The translations under genes and the position numbers were made by a program. A DNA stretch of 7,023 nt from CAZKEG01 sp964601575 (GTDB lineage Bacteria; Desulfobacterota; Thermodesulfobacteria; Thermodesulfobacteriales; Thermodesulfatatoraceae), in the NCBI GenBank assembly GCA_964601575.1, contig CAZROA010000021.1, forward strand, positions 1 to 7,023, read 5' to 3'. Below, one piece after another: positions 5,098-7,023 of this stretch. The stretch's first letter is position 1, and each line of letters begins with the position of its first letter. Below the pieces are notes generated by a model. It was not told where the DNA came from and made no database searches. It saw only the letters and a program-made list of their open reading frames with translations.

Positions 5098-6313
5098 GAC
5101 GTATATTACCAGAACCCTAGAAACAACCATTCAAAAGGCGGTCAGAGAATTCCCCGCTGTGGTCATAACCGGTCCGCGCCAGTCTGGGAAAACAACCCTT
5201 TTGAAGCACCTCTTTGCCTCGGATTATCACTATGTTTCTTTGGAACTGCCGGATGTAAGGCAGGCTGCCCTTGATGACCCTCGTGGCTTTTTGGCCCTTT
5301 ATCCTCCACCGGTGATCCTTGACGAAATTCAATACGCCCCGGATCTCCTCCCCTATATCAAAGAAATAATAGACACAAAGCGTGACCTCCCAGGGCAATT
5401 TATCCTTACCGGTTCACAAAATTTGCTCCTGATGGCCAAAGTAAGCGAATCTCTGGCCGGGCGCGCGGCTATCCTCAAACTTTTGCCCCTAACTTTAAGG
5501 GAAGAAACAGGCGAGCCGGAAAGAGCTCTTTTTTGGGAACGGGAAAACCCTGATCGAACAGATCAAAAGTTTTCCTATAGAGAGCTTTGGCAAAAATTCC
5601 TCCGCGGCTTTTATCCAGAATTAGTGGCTAATCCTTCAAGGGACATTACCCTCTGGCACGCAAGTTATGTGCAGACCTATCTTGAAAGAGATGTTCGTTC
5701 CCTGCGTCAGATAGGCGATCTTTCCCAATTTCAGGTCTTCTTAAGGGCCTTGGCCATTCGTTCTGGCCAGTTATTAAACCTCACTGAGCTTTCGCGCACC
5801 CTAGGCCTGGCGGTGAATACGGTCAAGGCCTGGATTTCAGTGCTTGAAGCTACCCACCAGATTTTTATTTTGAGACCCTATTTTGCCAATATTGGCAAGA
5901 GATTGGTCAAGACCCCCAAAGTCTATTTGATAGACGTGGGGCTCCTTTGTTATCTGGCTGGGCTCAAAGACATCGAACAGGCTGCCCTTGGTCCTCTGGG
6001 CGGGGCCATATTTGAAACCGCTGTCCTTTCTGAAATAATCAAGACCATGTGGCACCGGGGGCTTGAGCCCAGGATCTATTTTTGGCGTACTTCTTCCGGG
6101 ATGGAAGTAGATTTTGTCTTAGAGGTAAATAGCCATCTTTTACCCCTTGAAGTGAAACTCTCTTCCACCCCTCGCCTGCAGATGGCCTCTTCCATAAAGT
6201 CTTTTCGTAAACTGCTGGGTGAAAGAGTACTTCCAGGCTATGTCGTTCACCCCGGGGAGGTAAAGCTTCCCTTAGGGGATGGGGTCTTGGCCCTGCCATT
6301 TTGGGAAATGTAG
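5096..6313 (+). CDS. AAA+ ATPase with C-terminal DUF4143 domain
   Basis: This 405-residue protein belongs to the common prokaryotic AAA_14/DUF4143 family, whose cellular role is mostly unknown. In order it has a Walker A loop GPRQSGKTT (residues 26-34), Walker B VILDEIQ with D76/E77, a sensor segment LTGSQN (104-109), and SLAGR (119-123) with a candidate arginine finger. A predicted winged-helix-like middle part follows (about 205-255, LTELSRTLGLAVNTVKAWI), then the DUF4143 part with YLIDVGLLCYLAG. The C-terminus holds a PD-(D/E)xK-like pattern: E307, D339 in GMEVDF, and E352-x-K354 in LEVK. These residues match nuclease-type cores, but activity in this family is not established to my knowledge. 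The start MTYITRTLE at 5096 fits typical family N-termini. No Shine-Dalgarno sequence precedes it, and the start lies in a palindrome. Family members are often scattered, possibly transferred genes. Here it faces away from argG and precedes dgt by 63 bp. Confidence 0.9.
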   Translation: MTYITRTLETTIQKAVREFPAVVITGPRQSGKTTLLKHLFASDYHYVSLELPDVRQAALDDPRGFLALYPPPVILDEIQYAPDLLPYIKEIIDTKRDLPGQFILTGSQNLLLMAKVSESLAGRAAILKLLPLTLREETGEPERALFWERENPDRTDQKFSYRELWQKFLRGFYPELVANPSRDITLWHASYVQTYLERDVRSLRQIGDLSQFQVFLRALAIRSGQLLNLTELSRTLGLAVNTVKAWISVLEATHQIFILRPYFANIGKRLVKTPKVYLIDVGLLCYLAGLKDIEQAALGPLGGAIFETAVLSEIIKTMWHRGLEPRIYFWRTSSGMEVDFVLEVNSHLLPLEVKLSSTPRLQMASSIKSFRKLLGERVLPGYVVHPGEVKLPLGDGVLALPFWEM

Positions 6314-6324
6314 CCAACGTTGGC
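6313..6324. repeat. 12-bp perfect palindrome after the ATPase stop
   Basis: GCCAACGTTGGC begins at the last base of the TAG stop codon. The arms are 6 bp with no loop and no T-tract follows, so it is unlikely to be an intrinsic terminator. It could be a protein-binding site in the ATPase-dgt gap, or chance. Confidence 0.35.
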
Positions 6325-6330
6325 ACGAAT

Positions 6331-6359
6331 TTGGGCCTTGGTTAAACTGGATTTACAAA
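6331..6359 (+). promoter_or_regulatory. Weak candidate promoter for dgt
   Basis: TTGGGC (6331-6336) and TACAAA (6354-6359) are separated by 17 nt, each a partial match to consensus. A start near 6366 would leave about a 10-nt leader without a Shine-Dalgarno sequence. Co-transcription with the ATPase gene is an equal possibility. Confidence 0.3.
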
Positions 6360-6376
6360 CGAACTGAGTTTAGTTT

Positions 6377-7023
6377 ATGACCATTCGTGAAGAACTTGAG
6401 GCCCTGGAAGAAAAGATCCTTTCGCCCTTTGCGGCCAAGGCCAGGCAAAGCCGTGGCCGTCTAAGGCCTGAGGAAGAATGCTCGGTACGCACTTGTTTTC
6501 AGCGGGATCGAGACCGTATCATCCACAGCAAGGCCTTTAGGCGGCTCAAACACAAGACCCAGGTTTTTCTCTCCCCGGGTGGAGACCACTACCGCACCCG
6601 GCTTACCCACACCCTGGAAGTGGCCCAGATAGCCCGCTCCATGGCCCGGGCCCTGAGACTTAATGAAGACCTCACCGAGGCCATTGCCTTGGGGCATGAC
6701 CTTGGCCATACCCCCTTTGGACACGCCGGCGAGGCGGTATTAAACGAGCTTCATCCTGAGGGCTTTCGCCACTACGAACAGAGCCTCCGGGTGGTGGACT
6801 TTCTTGAAAAAGACGGTCAGGGCCTTAATCTCACCTTTGAAGTAAGAGACGGTATTCTTAAGCACTCCAAAGGCAAAGGGCCCATCCTCCCGGAGGATTC
6901 TGAAGACCTACCGGTAACCCTTGAGGGGCAACTGGTGCGGGTGGCGGATATTATTGCCTACATAAACCACGATTTGGACGATGCCCTGCGGGGCGGGGTG
7001 ATTCGGGAAGAAGACATTCCCGA
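6377..7023 (+). CDS. dgt: dGTP triphosphohydrolase-like HD-domain protein (N-terminal part)
   Basis: The frame is open from ATG 6377 to the window end, giving 215 codons; the 3' part is outside. Dgt-family enzymes cleave dNTPs, classically dGTP, to the deoxynucleoside and tripolyphosphate, trimming nucleotide pools. The N-terminus shows the family block FQRDRDRIIHSKAFRRLKHKTQVF (about 41-64). The full set of HD metal ligands follows: H78 in RLTHTLEV, H107-D108 in ALGHDLGHTPFGHAGE, and D191 in RVADIIAYINHD. H111 and H116 add the usual histidines of the HDLGHTPFGH motif. In-frame TGA and TAG codons lie just upstream, so the start cannot be further 5'. No ribosome site is seen (the leader reads TTTAGTTT before ATG). 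Substrate choice cannot be told from sequence; many homologues act on several dNTPs or need a dNTP activator. Only the symbol of the family founder is used. Confidence 0.93.
   Translation, partial: MTIREELEALEEKILSPFAAKARQSRGRLRPEEECSVRTCFQRDRDRIIHSKAFRRLKHKTQVFLSPGGDHYRTRLTHTLEVAQIARSMARALRLNEDLTEAIALGHDLGHTPFGHAGEAVLNELHPEGFRHYEQSLRVVDFLEKDGQGLNLTFEVRDGILKHSKGKGPILPEDSEDLPVTLEGQLVRVADIIAYINHDLDDALRGGVIREEDIP

Noticed and set aside
5080..5274. ATG at 5080 opening a 64-codon frame ahead of the ATPase
   Set aside because: It lies out of frame within the ATPase N-terminus, its start is in the palindrome loop region, and its product has no recognisable features.
6313..6324. Intrinsic terminator after the ATPase gene
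   Set aside because: The palindrome has no loop and no following T-tract.
6461..6724. Minus-strand frame of 87 codons opposite dgt
   Set aside because: It is antisense to the conserved HD motifs of dgt and has no ribosome site or domain.

Overview
The window looks like a bacterial chromosome segment. GC content is moderate overall but very uneven: a hand count of bases 1-400 gives 97 G+C of 400 (about 24%), while the dgt and argG stretches are clearly GC-richer (bases 6541-6600 count 37 of 60). The protein sequences and a dispersed-repeat type intergenic element (2535-2632) would fit a Thermodesulfobacteria/Desulfobacterota-like, possibly thermophilic, bacterium. That placement is a guess from general appearance, and nothing here proves the taxon.

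Left part, minus strand, read from right to left: argG (argininosuccinate synthase, 4919-3699), then a UbiA-family prenyltransferase of the polyprenyl-phosphate phosphoribosyltransferase type (3591-2710), a DprE1-type FAD oxidoreductase (2463-1147), a DprE2-type short-chain reductase (1136-402), and an AT-rich multi-spanning membrane protein (408 to beyond base 1) whose start overlaps the end of the reductase. The middle three genes match the mycobacterial Rv3806c/DprE1/DprE2 set. Together these attach phosphoribose to a polyprenyl phosphate and epimerise ribose to arabinose at C2, giving a polyprenyl-phospho-arabinofuranose donor. The overlapping membrane protein is a plausible GT-C type glycosyltransferase that could use such a donor on the outer face of the membrane. 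The cassette is the main item of interest. The cysteine that covalent benzothiazinone inhibitors attack in mycobacterial DprE1 is alanine here. A hairpin-rich repeat sits between the first two cassette genes, and the phosphatase needed between them is not in the window.

Right part, plus strand: after a 176-bp divergent intergenic region come an AAA+ ATPase with a C-terminal DUF4143 domain (5096-6313) and the first 215 codons of a dGTP triphosphohydrolase-like HD enzyme (6377 to the window end). A near-perfect 19-bp-arm palindrome (5057-5097) runs into the ATPase start codon and contains a candidate promoter, which suggests a leaderless or self-controlled transcript.

No rRNA, tRNA, CRISPR array, insertion-sequence transposase or convincing intrinsic terminator was seen. 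Family calls come from remembered motifs read by eye. No database search was run.
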